Origin: Desulfobacula sp.
GTDB taxonomy: Bacteria; Desulfobacterota; Desulfobacteria; Desulfobacterales; Desulfobacteraceae
Reading direction: 5' to 3'
Assembly: GCA_023701135.1 (NCBI GenBank)
Contig: JAMPXP010000003.1
Span: 186,001-250,000, forward strand
Length of the DNA stretch: 64,000 bases
Position 1 is the first letter of the stretch, and each line of letters begins with the position of its first letter. Below are positions 1-7,481 of this stretch, in pieces. The position numbers and the translations under genes were made by a program. The notes beneath the pieces are model-generated. The model saw only the letters and a list, made by a program, of their open reading frames with translations. It searched no databases and was not told the origin of the DNA.

Positions 1-615
1 CCTTGATGCAGGGAGTTCCGCCATCAAAGCTTCGGCATAATTGCCGTCGGCATGCAAGGCCGAGGCAAGAACACCGGCGTTCTGATCCGTTTCAATGCCT
101 TCAATACAAAGGGCGGCGGCTCCGTCTCCAAAGATTACGGTGACGTCCCGTCCCCGTGTTGATTTATCCAAGCCTGAAGAATGAACTTCTCCGCCGACCA
201 GCAGGATTTTTTGGGCAAGTCCTGTTTTGATATAAGCATCGGCCGTGGCAAGGCCATATAAAAATCCCGTGCATTGCTGCCGGATATCGAGGGCAGGCGT
301 TGAATTAAGGCCCAGCTTTGCCTGAAGCAGGCATCCGGAACCTGGAAACATGATATCCGGACTGAGCGTTGCGAAAATAATAAAATCAAGATCCTCTGCA
401 GTCCATCCGGCATTTGCCAGAGCCATTTTCGACGCCTCAAAACCCAGGTCAGAAGATCCTGTAATCCCTTCCGGGCTGATCCAGTATCTTTGCTCAATTC
501 CGGTTCGCTGTTTTATCCATTCATCCGATGTATCCATCATTTTTTCCAGATCATGATTGGTAATGAGATTCGGTGGAACAAACATTCCCGTTCCTTTAAT
601 TATGCTTTTTTTCAT
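1..615 (-). CDS. 3-oxoacyl-ACP synthase III (FabH-like), 3' end outside window
   Basis: The first 205 codons of a ketoacyl-ACP synthase III-type enzyme are present; the gene runs off the left edge. The start is ATG at 615. The N-terminus has the family pattern (TSDEWIKQRTGI at residues 29-40), and the presumed acyl-accepting cysteine is Cys115 in DIRQQCTGFLYGL, matching the CAGF/CSGF nucleophile region of FabH. Such enzymes condense an acyl-CoA with malonyl-ACP, or do related condensations in secondary lipid or biotin pathways. Only the N-terminal thiolase half is visible, so the His and Asn of the triad cannot be checked. No other fatty-acid gene is seen beside it, so whether it is the housekeeping FabH or a specialised paralogue is open. 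Confidence 0.85.
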   Translation of the reverse strand, partial: MKKSIIKGTGMFVPPNLITNHDLEKMMDTSDEWIKQRTGIEQRYWISPEGITGSSDLGFEASKMALANAGWTAEDLDFIIFATLSPDIMFPGSGCLLQAKLGLNSTPALDIRQQCTGFLYGLATADAYIKTGLAQKILLVGGEVHSSGLDKSTRGRDVTVIFGDGAAALCIEGIETDQNAGVLASALHADGNYAEALMAELPASR

Positions 616-809
616 TCACGTCTTCCTTATCGAACACTGATTTCATTGATAATATGCACCCCAGCCCAAATATTATTCACGCCTTATAGTATTAATTTTT
701 TAATTAGGCAAGAATCATCAAATTTTTGTTTTTTTCCTTGCAGATGAACCGGTTATATTATATTGAGTAGTTGGCATAAACACTTTCCTTCAAAAACAAG
801 AGGCATGTA

Positions 810-1202
810 ATGGAAGACCCGAGCAGACTTCTGATCGTTGATGATAATGAGGATATATTATCCACCTTCTACGAATTTTTCAATTCCATGGGGTATGAAG
901 TAAAAACCGCTGTCGATGGTTTTGCCGCTTTAAAGCTGTTACGGGATAAGTCCAATTTTTTTGATTGTCTGATCACGGATCTGGTGATGCCCAATATCAG
1001 CGGGGTGGGGTTAATTTCAATTGTCAAAAAAGAATATCCGCATCTTAAAATCATTGCCATGACCGGCTATGGGGACCAGCCCGGTGCGCTTGCATCAGAA
1101 GCGGAAGCCGACGTTGTTCTGTTCAAACCCATTGATCTTTTTAAAATTGAAAATACTGTTGCAGAATTAATCAACCAAGCCAAAGACAATAAAAAGAAAT
1201 AA
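810..1202 (+). CDS. Stand-alone response regulator receiver protein
   Basis: A 130-residue protein made of a single CheY-like receiver domain. The acidic pair Asp11-Asp12, phospho-acceptor Asp57 (LITDLVMP), Thr85 and Lys106 (FKPID) are all present, so it should be phosphorylatable. There is no output domain. A ribosome-binding site AGAGG lies seven bases before ATG. The stop is nine bases before a sigma54-type AAA activator that lacks its own receiver, so the two probably work as a split NtrC-type regulator. No histidine kinase is encoded nearby, so the phosphodonor is unknown. Confidence 0.9.
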   Translation: MEDPSRLLIVDDNEDILSTFYEFFNSMGYEVKTAVDGFAALKLLRDKSNFFDCLITDLVMPNISGVGLISIVKKEYPHLKIIAMTGYGDQPGALASEAEADVVLFKPIDLFKIENTVAELINQAKDNKKK

Positions 1203-1211
1203 GATAAGCAT

Positions 1212-2282
1212 ATGAGCACTCCCTTAATCGGTGTCAGCAAATCCATATTAAAAATAAAAGAACTGATCAATCATGTTGCTAATACCTGTTTGAATGTCTT
1301 GATAACAGGCGAAACTGGTGTGGGAAAGGAAGTTGTCGCCCAGAATTTATATGCTGAATCGGCTAGATCAACAAAGAATTTTGTAAAAATTAATTGCGCC
1401 GCACTTCCTGAAACGCTTCTGGAAAGCGAACTCTTCGGCTATGAAAAAGGCGCATTTACAGGCGCCCACAAAAAACGTCCCGGGAAATTTCAAACTGCTG
1501 ACAAAGGTGTCCTTTTTCTTGACGAAATCGGAGATATGCCCATGGCCCTGCAATCTAAAATGCTTCACGTTCTTCAGAGTGGGGAATTTTCTCCTTTGGG
1601 GTCGGACCAGGAGTTTAAGACCGATGTCTGGGTCATTGCTGCAACCAATCATAACCTTGAAGAAAGCATCCACAAAAAAACATTCAGGGAAGATCTGTTC
1701 TATCGCTTGAATATCATCAAGATTGATGTTCCGCCCTTACGAGAGAGAAAAGAAGACATCCCCTCCTTGTTGGAATACTATTATCGGCTTTATAAGTCGG
1801 AATATCCAGACAACCATGGAAGCAAACCTGATTCCGATATTATCGCAAAACTGTGCAATTACCCATGGCCCGGCAATGTTCGCCAGCTTCAAAATTGTAT
1901 CAAAAAGCAGATGATATTGAATTCCTGGGCAAAAATAATTGAAGAATTGCCTCAAGAACACCCGGAATCAGTACCGCAAATTGAGACAGACATTCGGATG
2001 AATGGTGCTGCAAGGCCAAAAATAAATGAAATCAACGATGATCGAACCTCGATCATTTCTAAATTTGTGGATCTCTCCACAAGCTCGGAAAAACTGTTCG
2101 AGGATATTTCGCTCAAAAAGATTAAAAAATTGGCATCAGACCGGGTGGAAAAAGAGGTGATCTTGTTTGTTCTTGAAAAAGTGGGGTGGAACAGGTCCCG
2201 GGCCGCTAAAATATTGAAGATAAGTTATAAGACCCTGCTTTATAAAATGAATGAATTCGACATCTCCCCGCCGGTCAAATAA
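1212..2282 (+). CDS. Sigma54-interacting AAA+ transcriptional activator without receiver domain
   Basis: A 356-residue enhancer-binding protein that starts directly with the AAA+ domain. Walker A GETGVGKE is at 33-40, the sigma54-contacting GAFTGA loop at 80-85, Walker B LFLDEIGD at 101-108, and an arginine-finger region FREDLFYRLN follows at 158-167. WPGNVRQL is at 219-226 and a Fis-type helix-turn-helix lies at about 315-350. It should remodel sigma54 holoenzyme at -24/-12 promoters. It lacks an N-terminal sensory domain, and the receiver protein directly upstream may supply that input. The linker between AAA+ and HTH (about 235-310) is long and low in recognisable motifs. Target promoters cannot be assigned from this window. 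Confidence 0.93.
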   Translation: MSTPLIGVSKSILKIKELINHVANTCLNVLITGETGVGKEVVAQNLYAESARSTKNFVKINCAALPETLLESELFGYEKGAFTGAHKKRPGKFQTADKGVLFLDEIGDMPMALQSKMLHVLQSGEFSPLGSDQEFKTDVWVIAATNHNLEESIHKKTFREDLFYRLNIIKIDVPPLRERKEDIPSLLEYYYRLYKSEYPDNHGSKPDSDIIAKLCNYPWPGNVRQLQNCIKKQMILNSWAKIIEELPQEHPESVPQIETDIRMNGAARPKINEINDDRTSIISKFVDLSTSSEKLFEDISLKKIKKLASDRVEKEVILFVLEKVGWNRSRAAKILKISYKTLLYKMNEFDISPPVK

Positions 2283-2453
2283 CTATTCTTCCGTTAAAGA
2301 TTGTTTTTTCCGTATTTTCAAGTGCCTGCCATTAAGAGTGATCTGTTTGATTGGCAAAGGATGTCCCCCATCAATCTTTCTATCCCTTGAGAGGGGGCAG
2401 TTATCCAAAATTTATGGGTTGCCATTTTTATCCGGCAAAGTTTTCTTTTTTCT

Positions 2454-2471
2454 GCCTGTCACCTGACAGGC
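2454..2471 (+). terminator. Hairpin, probable terminator of the receiver/AAA operon
   Basis: Arms GCCTGTC and GACAGGC flank the four-base loop ACCT, followed on the plus strand by ATTTTT. It lies about 170 bases after the AAA activator stop and just before the convergent microprotein stop. The intervening stretch 2283-2453 holds no gene I can support. On the minus strand the hairpin is followed by A-rich sequence, so it reads as a plus-strand terminator. Confidence 0.5.
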
Positions 2472-2480
2472 ATTTTTCAT

Positions 2481-2570
2481 TCATGTGGATATTCCCATTT
2501 TGGGAAGAATATAAACCTGCATCAGAATATAAATCCCCAGAAAAATCAAAACATAAACCATTTCTTGCAT
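2481..2570 (-). CDS. 29-residue single-pass membrane microprotein
   Basis: A short ORF, ATG at 2570 to TGA at 2481, preceded by a purine-rich AGGGGG four bases before the start codon. The peptide begins MQEMVYVLIFLGIYILM, one hydrophobic helix, and ends with the polar tail ILPKMGIST. Good start context, a clean transmembrane helix and a structured tail suggest a real gene rather than chance. It is divergent from the DUF134 gene, with the palindromic operator between them. I do not recognise the family and assign no function. The main risk is that ORFs this short occur by chance. Confidence 0.5.
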   Translation of the reverse strand: MQEMVYVLIFLGIYILMQVYILPKMGIST

Positions 2571-2730
2571 AGGTCCCCCTCATCATTACCGGTCGATGAT
2601 CCTTTTTTGACATATTCATGTCCTATTTAAGGCAAGGGTTGTGCCGGTTTGTAAATTCATATGAACTTTTTATAGATATCATACTTCACTGCCAAAAGCC
2701 AATGCGGTGTATTGGGAATTTTTTGGTTAT

Positions 2731-2798
2731 TTGACCATAATTATCCTTGACAATTGCTTTACCTTTTATAATAATTATGATCAAATGATCATAATTAT
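2731..2798 (+). promoter_or_regulatory. Promoter with perfect 28-bp palindromic operator upstream of DUF134 gene
   Basis: Positions 2771-2798 form a perfect inverted repeat with 13-base arms (ATAATTATGATCA and its complement) around two bases AA. A near copy of one arm, TGACCATAATTAT, is at 2732-2744. A -35 match TTGACA is at 2747-2752, and -10-like TAATAA at 2769-2774 (16-base spacing) overlaps the palindrome. Binding of a dimeric regulator there would block transcription. The adjacent HTH-type DUF134 protein is the obvious candidate autoregulator, which is inference. Confidence 0.6.
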
Positions 2799-2826
2799 AT
2801 GTCACTAAACCTAAGGAACCTTGTTT

Positions 2827-3225
2827 ATGCCAAGACCCAAAAGACCCAGATACGTCCTTTCCGGACCGATTATTAGTGAATTCAGACCCGAAGGATTCGA
2901 ACAAAAAGGGGAGGCAATTCTTTCCCTTGAAGAATTTGAAGCCATCCGCCATATCGATTATGAAGGACTAGACCAGAGCCAGGCAGCAGAAATTATGAAT
3001 GTCTCCCGGCAAACTGTTGGAAGAATTCTTAGGTCAGGCCGCTACACCCTTTCGTCTGCCTTGGTAAACGGGTTTCGTTTGAAAGTGGAAGGCGGTTGCT
3101 ACACCATGGCAGGGATGCGGTATAGACACGGACCCCATGGCCATGGAAGACGACATGGCCGGCAAGGATGCAGAGGCCTTAACCAATCATCCATGGAGAC
3201 TCTAACGGAGGAAGAAGATGTATAA
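2827..3225 (+). CDS. DUF134 family helix-turn-helix protein
   Basis: A 132-residue DUF134 (COG1342) protein. The ATG at 2827 fits both the family N-terminus MPRPKRPR and AAGGAA nine bases upstream; a TTG two codons earlier is less likely. Residues about 38-65 (LEEFEAIRHIDYEGL, SQAAEIMNVSRQTVGRIL) form a sigma-factor-like HTH, and the conserved EGGCY element follows. The C-terminus is His/Gly/Arg-rich (RHGPHGHGRRHGRQ), which may bind metal. In other anaerobes these genes sit near DUF5320 and Mo/Fe-cofactor-like proteins; here a DUF5320 gene follows but no NifX-like gene does. A DNA-binding regulator is likely; the ligand is unknown. Confidence 0.85.
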   Translation: MPRPKRPRYVLSGPIISEFRPEGFEQKGEAILSLEEFEAIRHIDYEGLDQSQAAEIMNVSRQTVGRILRSGRYTLSSALVNGFRLKVEGGCYTMAGMRYRHGPHGHGRRHGRQGCRGLNQSSMETLTEEEDV

Positions 3226-3308
3226 TTTCAATACGTAAAATCAATGCAAAGAAAATCCGCAAAGACAGACCATCAGTCAGGAAGCGGGATAACAAAGTTG
3301 AATCCATT

Positions 3309-3336
3309 GGGGTATTTGATTATAAAATACCCTTTT
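3309..3336 (+). terminator. Intercistronic hairpin with U-run between DUF134 and DUF5320 genes
   Basis: Arms GGGTATTT (3310-3317) and AAATACCC (3325-3332) with a seven-base loop are followed by TTTT. It has the form of an intrinsic terminator and lies about 20 bases before the AAAGGAGG ribosome-binding site of the next gene. It probably ends most DUF134 transcripts or acts as an attenuator or processing site. I see no clear separate promoter for the downstream gene. Confidence 0.6.
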
Positions 3337-3361
3337 AACATAAAGAAAAGGAGGATATATC

Positions 3362-3682
3362 ATGTCAGGATTAAATCAAAGAGGCCCCATGAACGATGGG
3401 CCTATGACGGGCAGAGGAAGAGGTTTCTGCACTGGAAATGTTGCAGCAGGCCAGGGATTTGTCGGTGGTTATGGAATGGGCCGGGGCCTGAGACGAAGCT
3501 GCCGATATTTTGGATGGGGAGGCGGCCAGGGAATGGGCCGATGTAGAAATTACGGCCCTTGGGCCGGATCATCTCCGGCATTTTCAGACCAGACCATTTT
3601 GCAGAATAGGGCTGCAATGCTGGAAGCCGAGCTTGCAGAAATTAAGAGCCAGTTGAATAAACGATCTGAATCAGGAGAATAA
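3362..3682 (+). CDS. DUF5320-type Gly/Arg-rich protein with C-terminal coiled coil
   Basis: A 106-residue protein with the DUF5320 opening GPMNDGPMTGRGRGFCTG. Residues 1-70 are rich in Gly, Arg and aromatic residues, with Cys near positions 22, 46 and 58. Residues about 75-106 (QNRAAMLEAELAEIKSQL) form a coiled-coil helix. AGGAGG stands seven bases before ATG. The family is common in anaerobes beside DUF134 and iron-molybdenum-cofactor-like proteins, but its biochemical role is not established. The coiled coil suggests oligomerisation. Function is left unassigned. Confidence 0.75.
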   Translation: MSGLNQRGPMNDGPMTGRGRGFCTGNVAAGQGFVGGYGMGRGLRRSCRYFGWGGGQGMGRCRNYGPWAGSSPAFSDQTILQNRAAMLEAELAEIKSQLNKRSESGE

Positions 3683-3887
3683 TCTATCCTTTGGATGAAA
3701 AAAACGGTGCTGGATTTTCAAATTCGACGCCGTTTATAATTTCCTAACAGTTCTCTCGTCGTTTGGCAGAATATTATGAATGACGTTTTTAATGTTTGGG
3801 GGTTACCAATTGATGAAACAAAAAAAGCCTTAATATCCGATTGAGGGTTTTATAGAATTTTTATACAGGCAATTAAAGGATAAGATC

Positions 3888-4079
3888 ATGCCCATATTTG
3901 AATATCATTGCAATACATGCAAAAAAGAATTTGAACGCCTGGTTTTTGCGGGCGAAGAAGGCAAAATTATATGCCCCGACTGCCAAAGCAAGGATGTCAC
4001 TAAGAAAATGAGTGCCGTCAGCTTCATGGGAGCAGGCCTGAGCAAATGCGCCACAGGCTCTCCCAAGGGCTTTTCCTGA
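3888..4079 (+). CDS. FmdB-family zinc ribbon protein
   Basis: A 63-residue protein with the FmdB/CxxC zinc-ribbon signature. MPIFEYHCNTCKKEFE carries Cys8-Cys11, and ICPDCQSKDV gives Cys29-Cys32. The C-terminal tail is Ser/Gly-rich, as is usual. AAAGGA lies 11 bases before ATG. The family is named after an open reading frame in a formamidase operon; a small nucleic-acid- or protein-binding regulator is likely, but the target is unknown. The preceding 205 bases hold no supported gene. Confidence 0.85.
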   Translation: MPIFEYHCNTCKKEFERLVFAGEEGKIICPDCQSKDVTKKMSAVSFMGAGLSKCATGSPKGFS

Positions 4080-4092
4080 GCCGGGTAAAACC

Positions 4093-4111
4093 GTTCTTCA
4101 GGCTGAAGAAC
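4093..4111. terminator. Hairpin between convergent fmdB-like and lpdA genes
   Basis: Perfect eight-base arms GTTCTTCA and TGAAGAAC enclose GGC. On the minus strand it is followed by GGTTTT, which fits termination of lpdA; on the plus strand by CAAAAG, giving no U-run. It lies in the 52-base gap between convergent stop codons. Confidence 0.55.
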
Positions 4112-4131
4112 AAAAGCGCCTCTCCATAAGG

Positions 4132-5565
4132 CTAACCGTGGATGGGGGCGCCCGAGGCTTTCAGGGCCACTTCACCCATGATTTCCGCCAGGGTGGGGTG
4201 GGCATGGATGGTATGGGCCAGGTCCTTTGCCGTGAGTCCCTTCTGAACGGCAAGGGTGGCTTCGGCAATGAGATCCGTGGCATGGGCCCCCATGAGATGG
4301 ACCCCCAGGATTTTCCCGGAATTTTTTTCAACGATCATTTTTGCAAAACCCGGCAGTTCATCAATGGCCTGGGCCTTTCCCAGGGTCCTGAAATGGACGG
4401 CAAAACAGTCGATATCAAGCCCTTTTTTTAGGGCTTCAGCTTCACTCAGGCCCACGGTGCCGATTTCCGGCATGGTAAAGATGGCGCCGGGGATGACCTC
4501 ATAATTCATGGCGCTTTTTTTTCCCAGGGCATTTTCAGCGGCGATAATGCCTTCATGGGAGGCCACATGGGCCAGCATGACTTTCTGCGGGCCCAGGATG
4601 TCGCCAATGGCATAAACGCCCTTGATGCGGGTTTCCATGCGCTCATCGGCTTCAATCCAGCCCTGGGTGGTGGGGCTGAGGCCTATGGTTTCAAGGCCCA
4701 GGTCCTTGGACAGGGCTGACCGGCCGATGCAGACTGCCATTTTTTCAGCCTGGATCTCTTCGGCTTTTAATTTTTTGGGGTCCTTGTTGTCGGTAAAGGG
4801 GGAGACGGCCAGGCAGATGGAAAGGAGGTCTCCTTTCATCTCGGAAGACTGAACCACGGTGTCGCAGATCACCGTAATTTTCCGTTTTTTCATTTCCTTT
4901 AACAGGAGTTTGGAACATTCCTCATCCACCGAAGGCAGGGGAAGCAGCCGTGACATGGCTTCCACAATGGTGACCTCGGCGCCCAGGGCCGAAAATATGC
5001 AGGCAAATTCACACCCGATGACCCCGCCCCCCACAATGACAAGGGATTTCGGGATCTCTGCCAGTTCAAGGACATCATTGGAGGAAACAATCCGCTCATG
5101 ATCAAACGGAAAGGCGGGAACATCCAGGGGCACGGTTCCGGTGGCAAGGATGAGCCGGTCATACTCAAATTCTTTCCGGGTTCCGTCATTTAAAGCCACC
5201 TCGACGCACCCCGGTCCCTTGATTTTGGCCCGGCCCATGGTCACGGACACATGACGGGCCTGTAACAGCGAGGCTATCCCCTTTCTCTGGGTGTCCAGGA
5301 TCTTGTTTTTCCTCTCCATCAAGGCCGCCATGTCGGGAAGAATTTTTCCCTCAACCCGGATGCCCAGTTTCCCGGCCTCAGAAAATTTCACCAGCATATC
5401 GGCCGAATGTTTCATGATCTTGGACGGGATGCATCCCCAGTTCAGACAGGTGCCGCCCAGGTTTTCCCTTTCAACCAGGGTCACGTCCCCGCCCAGGGCC
5501 GCCGCCCGAAGGGCCGCCACATAACCGCCGGGGCCGCCGCCGATAATCACAATTTTAACCGCCAT
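4132..5565 (-). CDS. lpdA: Dihydrolipoyl dehydrogenase (glycine cleavage L-protein)
   Basis: A 477-residue FAD flavoprotein that re-oxidises dihydrolipoyl groups with NAD+. The FAD-binding GGGPGG is at 9-14, the redox disulfide GGTCLNWGCIPSK uses Cys40 and Cys45, a second Rossmann motif VIVGGGVIGCEFA binds NAD, and the C-terminal HAHPTLAE carries the catalytic His-Glu pair contributed across the dimer. The start is ATG 5565, not an upstream in-frame codon, because GGAGGGAGG lies five bases before it. It is divergent from the gcv operon, so it most likely serves the glycine cleavage H-protein; no 2-oxoacid dehydrogenase genes are present here. Confidence 0.96.
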   Translation of the reverse strand: MAVKIVIIGGGPGGYVAALRAAALGGDVTLVERENLGGTCLNWGCIPSKIMKHSADMLVKFSEAGKLGIRVEGKILPDMAALMERKNKILDTQRKGIASLLQARHVSVTMGRAKIKGPGCVEVALNDGTRKEFEYDRLILATGTVPLDVPAFPFDHERIVSSNDVLELAEIPKSLVIVGGGVIGCEFACIFSALGAEVTIVEAMSRLLPLPSVDEECSKLLLKEMKKRKITVICDTVVQSSEMKGDLLSICLAVSPFTDNKDPKKLKAEEIQAEKMAVCIGRSALSKDLGLETIGLSPTTQGWIEADERMETRIKGVYAIGDILGPQKVMLAHVASHEGIIAAENALGKKSAMNYEVIPGAIFTMPEIGTVGLSEAEALKKGLDIDCFAVHFRTLGKAQAIDELPGFAKMIVEKNSGKILGVHLMGAHATDLIAEATLAVQKGLTAKDLAHTIHAHPTLAEIMGEVALKASGAPIHG

Positions 5566-5601
5566 ACCAACCTCCCTCCGGGTTCCATTGGGCACAATGA
5601 A

Positions 5602-5615
5602 ACCATTTTAATGGT
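5602..5615. promoter_or_regulatory. Short palindrome upstream of lpdA
   Basis: Perfect arms ACCATT and AATGGT around TT, 37 bases upstream of the lpdA start in its leader or promoter region. It could be an operator, but a 14-base palindrome in AT-rich DNA can arise by chance. Confidence 0.25.
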
Positions 5616-5685
5616 CACTGCCTATAAACCGATAAGTAAATCTAAGGTGATTACATTAATTTTTATAAAAAAAATTGAATTTTAC

Positions 5686-5735
5686 ATAAATTTATATAAA
5701 ATTTATTTGACAATATCATTATAATTAGGTAATTT
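5686..5735 (+). promoter_or_regulatory. Candidate gcv operon promoter with upstream inverted repeat
   Basis: The inverted repeat ATAAATTT/AAATTTAT (5686-5693, 5699-5706) abuts a TTGACA -35 element at 5707-5712. A TAATTT sequence at 5730-5735 is spaced 17 bases. A transcript would have a leader of about 65 bases before gcvT. No glycine riboswitch fold or conserved core is visible, so control by a DNA-binding protein at the repeat is the simpler guess. Confidence 0.4.
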
Positions 5736-5804
5736 TCAAGAATCAATTTTAAAATTTCATTTTTTTGTTTAATATAATGCTCATTCATATAAAGGAATCT
5801 TATC

Positions 5805-7055
5805 ATGACTTCCTGCTTGAAGACCACCCCTTTACATCCGTGGCATAAAGATGCGGGCGCCAATATGGCGGATTTCGGCGGCTTTGACATGCCCCTGTGG
5901 TATGAAACCGGCGTTAAAACAGAGCATCTGGCGGTTTTAACCTCGGCCGGAATTTTTGATACCAGCCACATGGCCTGTCTTTTTGTGACCGGCGGGGACG
6001 CCTTTAAGCTGATCAATTATTGCTTTACCAGGGATATCACCGCCCTTGATCCGGGCCGGTGCGTCTACGGGGCCTTTCTCAATTCCAAGGGACACTGCCT
6101 GGATGACGCCATTGTCTATAAAAATTCAGATGTGTTTTTTATGATCTGCGTCAATGCCGGCATGGGAGCCGCCATTGCAGGCCATCTCAATGAAAACACA
6201 ACCGGCCTGGAGGTGACCGTTGAGGATCTGACGGGAAAAATCGCCAAGATGGACATCCAGGGGTGCAATTCAGCCAGGATCTTTTCAAAGCTGATCCAGA
6301 ACCCGGCAAAAATGTTTAACCCCCTGCCCTATTTTTCCTTTAAGGGCAATTTTGATGAAAGCCTTTTGGGGGATTCAGCCGTAAAGCTGTCCGATGGGAC
6401 TCCCATCCTCCTGTCCAGGTCCGGGTATACCGGGGAATTCGGATTTGAGATATTCATCCATCCCAAGGCCATTGTCAAACTCTGGAAAGATATCCTGGCC
6501 GTCGGCAAGGACCTCGGGGTGACGGCCTGCGGGCTGGGGGCCAGGGATTCCTTAAGGGCCGGGGCCTGCCTGCCCCTGTCCCACCAGGACATCGGGCCTT
6601 GGAAATTCAAAAACCATCCCTGGGAGTTCGCCCTTCCCTATACAAAGGATAAAACCTCTTTTACCAAGGATTTCCTGGGGGCCAAGGCCCTTTTGTCCAC
6701 CGAGGGAGATGTGTTTGTCTATCCTTTTGTGGGAGAGTCCCTCAGAAAAGTCGCCGCCGGAGAGGAAACAAAGGTCCTGGATAAGACCGGGGCCGTCATC
6801 GGCAGGGTCCTGACCTGTGCCACGGACATGGGAATCACCCGGCATGACGGAAAAATCATCAGTATCGCGTCCGGGAACCTGTTGCCGGACGTCCCGATAA
6901 AAGGCTTGAGCTGCGGTTTTGTCATGGTTTCAAAACAACTGGACCCCGGCGTGACATTGACCCTTGCGGAAGGCAAAAGATCCATTACGGCCACCCTTGT
7001 GACGGATATCCGACCAGACCGGACCGCAAGAAAAAAAATCACCGATTTCTTATAA
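5805..7055 (+). CDS. gcvT: Glycine cleavage system aminomethyltransferase (T-protein)
   Basis: A 416-residue T-protein that transfers the aminomethyl carbon from the lipoylated H-protein to tetrahydrofolate and releases ammonia. Family landmarks are the N-terminal HKDAGANMADFGGFDMPLWY region, FDTSHM, the folate-domain segment GYTGEFGFEIF and GLGARDSLRAG. The C-terminal beta-barrel domain follows. It is somewhat longer than the usual 360-370 residues. AAAGGA lies nine bases before ATG. It is first in an operon gcvT-gcvH-gcvPA-gcvPB-lipB-lipA with short gaps or overlaps. Confidence 0.95.
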   Translation: MTSCLKTTPLHPWHKDAGANMADFGGFDMPLWYETGVKTEHLAVLTSAGIFDTSHMACLFVTGGDAFKLINYCFTRDITALDPGRCVYGAFLNSKGHCLDDAIVYKNSDVFFMICVNAGMGAAIAGHLNENTTGLEVTVEDLTGKIAKMDIQGCNSARIFSKLIQNPAKMFNPLPYFSFKGNFDESLLGDSAVKLSDGTPILLSRSGYTGEFGFEIFIHPKAIVKLWKDILAVGKDLGVTACGLGARDSLRAGACLPLSHQDIGPWKFKNHPWEFALPYTKDKTSFTKDFLGAKALLSTEGDVFVYPFVGESLRKVAAGEETKVLDKTGAVIGRVLTCATDMGITRHDGKIISIASGNLLPDVPIKGLSCGFVMVSKQLDPGVTLTLAEGKRSITATLVTDIRPDRTARKKITDFL

Positions 7056-7076
7056 CTCTAATGAATGGAGGGCATG

Positions 7077-7475
7077 ATGAAAGACTTGAAAGACCTTAAT
7101 TTTCCCGATGATGTAAAATACACCAAGGACCATGAATGGGCCAGAAAAGAAGGGGATCTGATCACCATCGGAATTGATGATTACGCCCAGGATCAATTGG
7201 GCGAAATCGTTTTTGTGGAGCTGCCGGAAATCGGAGCCGGCTTTTCCAAGGGAGATGAATTCGGCAGTGTGGAATCTGTGAAAGCCGTTTCCCAGATCTA
7301 TATCCCGGTTTCCGGAGAAGTGGTCGAAATCAACGCGGGGCTTGAAGATGCGCCCGAGCTGGTCAATCAGGCCTGCTATACCCAGGGCTGGCTCATCCGG
7401 GTCAAACCCTCTCAGGCGTCTGAACTGGACAGTCTGATGGACAAGGCGGCATACCTTGATATGCTGAAAGGATAA
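7077..7475 (+). CDS. gcvH: Glycine cleavage system H-protein
   Basis: A 132-residue lipoyl carrier that shuttles the methylamine intermediate between P-, T- and L-proteins. The lipoylation site is Lys69 within GSVESVKAVS, and the surrounding beta-barrel (YTKDHEWAR, GEIVFVELPEIG) is typical. Several in-frame ATGs occur; 7077 is chosen because GGAGGG (7067-7072) is four bases before it, while 7074 and 7065 are too close or upstream. LipB and LipA encoded downstream would supply the lipoyl group. Confidence 0.95.
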   Translation: MKDLKDLNFPDDVKYTKDHEWARKEGDLITIGIDDYAQDQLGEIVFVELPEIGAGFSKGDEFGSVESVKAVSQIYIPVSGEVVEINAGLEDAPELVNQACYTQGWLIRVKPSQASELDSLMDKAAYLDMLKG

Positions 7476-7481
7476 ATTCCC

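Noticed and set aside
2283-2453. 35-codon minus-strand ORF in the gap after the AAA activator
   Set aside because: Weak start context and no structural pattern; I see nothing else in this stretch.
3776-3844. 22-codon ORF (MNDVFNVWGLPIDE...) before the FmdB-like gene
   Set aside because: No ribosome-binding site, no hydrophobic or repeated pattern; likely chance.
5616-5804. Glycine riboswitch upstream of gcvT
   Set aside because: The region is very AT-rich and lacks the conserved paired aptamer cores; only inverted repeats are present.
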